A DNA stretch of 43,695 nucleotides. Source: a virus. Below, one piece after another: positions 43,398-43,695 of this stretch (its first letter is position 1; the number at the start of each line of letters is the position of its first letter). Position numbers and translations under genes: made by a program. The notes beneath the pieces were generated by a model. That model was given only the letters and a program-made list of their open reading frames with translations. It did not search any database and was not told where the DNA came from. The stretch lies in IMG/VR virus record IMGVR_UViG_3300020186_000285, positions 1 through 43,695 of that record; one strand, given 5' to 3'.

Positions 43398-43695
43398 ATG
43401 CCAAAAAAAATTGAAAGTTTGACGCCAGAGCAAGAAGCCTTGTTGCCCGTTTGGACTAAAAAGTGGATTGAGATTGGCCTGTCGTGCGAACCATTGGATC
43501 GAGCCGCAGCCGAGGACGCCGTGTGCCGCGCTTATGCAGTAGCAAATCTGCCACCTCCCAAACACTTTGTTGTCTGCGATAGCCCGCTCAGCGGGTCAAT
43601 CGTTGGGGCCATCGTTGGGGCCAGCGTTGGGGACAGCGTTGCGGCCAGCGTGCGCGCCAGCGTTGCGGACAGCGTTGTGGCCAGCGTTACGGCCA
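43398..43695 (+). CDS. SV-repeat DUF6745-like protein, N-terminal part
   Basis: ATG at 43398 with AGAGGA upstream. MPKKIESLTPEQEALLPVWT, then KKWIEIGLSCEPLDRAAAED and PPPKHFVVCDSPLSG form the N-terminal domain I associate with DUF6745 proteins. From about residue 68 the five-residue SV repeat starts (IVGAIVGASVGDSV). The frame runs off the window end in the repeat and continues at base 1, where the array resumes. One extra base is present if the ends are joined directly. Confidence 0.8.
   Translation, partial: MPKKIESLTPEQEALLPVWTKKWIEIGLSCEPLDRAAAEDAVCRAYAVANLPPPKHFVVCDSPLSGSIVGAIVGASVGDSVAASVRASVADSVVASVTA

Noticed and set aside
1-43695. Integrase, reverse transcriptase (diversity-generating element), tRNA genes
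   Set aside because: Searched for by motif on both strands; nothing recognisable was found. Lysogeny by integration is therefore not supported.

Overview
The window reads as an essentially complete genome, about 43.7 kb, of a tailed double-stranded DNA phage with siphovirus morphology, written as an opened circle. The same gene lies across both ends: its N-terminal third is at 43398-43695 and the rest at 1-1131, and the cut falls inside its 15-bp tandem repeat. No integrase, DNA polymerase, primase, helicase or tRNA gene was recognised. The host is probably a Chloroflexota (Anaerolineae-like) bacterium. This rests on recalled resemblance of the modular lysin, of the DUF6745-type repeat protein and of the HEARO-like RNA to Chloroflexota sequences, not on a search. 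Several promoters match the bacterial sigma-70 consensus perfectly.

Layout. (1) 1-5410, plus strand: the SV-repeat protein, a DnaD-like replication organizer with a candidate iteron origin inside its gene, small proteins coupled by ATGA overlaps, an ECF-type sigma factor and an orphan DNA methyltransferase. (2) 5577-9950, plus: membrane proteins, an LLH-type holin, a 692-residue three-module lysin and very small secreted, lipoprotein or membrane genes. (3) 9958-11003, minus: a double-HTH regulator with a strong self-overlapping operator, a small protein and an HNH endonuclease. (4) 11156-36259, plus: ParB-methyltransferase fusion, terminase, portal, MuF-like protein, two glycosyltransferases and an acyltransferase, nested protease/scaffold, decoration and major capsid proteins, connectors, tail tube, chaperones, tape measure, tail tip and fibre. 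(5) 36369-42428, minus: four transcription units of regulators, zinc-finger proteins and a RecT-like annealing protein, driven by near-identical promoters. (6) 42593-43695, plus: a Cro/CI-like repressor diverging from the minus block, then the protein that precedes the SV-repeat gene.

The most unusual content is non-coding. A multi-hairpin RNA of about 360 nt resembling IscB-associated HEARO/omega RNA, with no nuclease gene, sits between a Shine-Dalgarno sequence and the start codon of a tail gene (26157-26516). Related IS200/IS605-like palindromes occur at the end of the portal gene, where one supplies the stop codon, and at 37158-37379. The latter also carries 34 nt identical to the antisense of gene 1150-1383. 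An 82-nt structured leader is repeated before three minus-strand genes. Perfect-consensus promoters with a shared 18-bp palindromic operator are duplicated with their terminators. Eleven-bp iterons read through all three frames of the replication gene.

Expression logic, inferred: the 42643 repressor and the minus-strand promoters at 42534, 39706, 39061 and 37098 look like an early/late switch. The 9958 regulator appears to control itself, and the ECF sigma factor is a candidate activator of late genes. Very dense translational coupling and at least three in-frame nested genes are typical of this genome.
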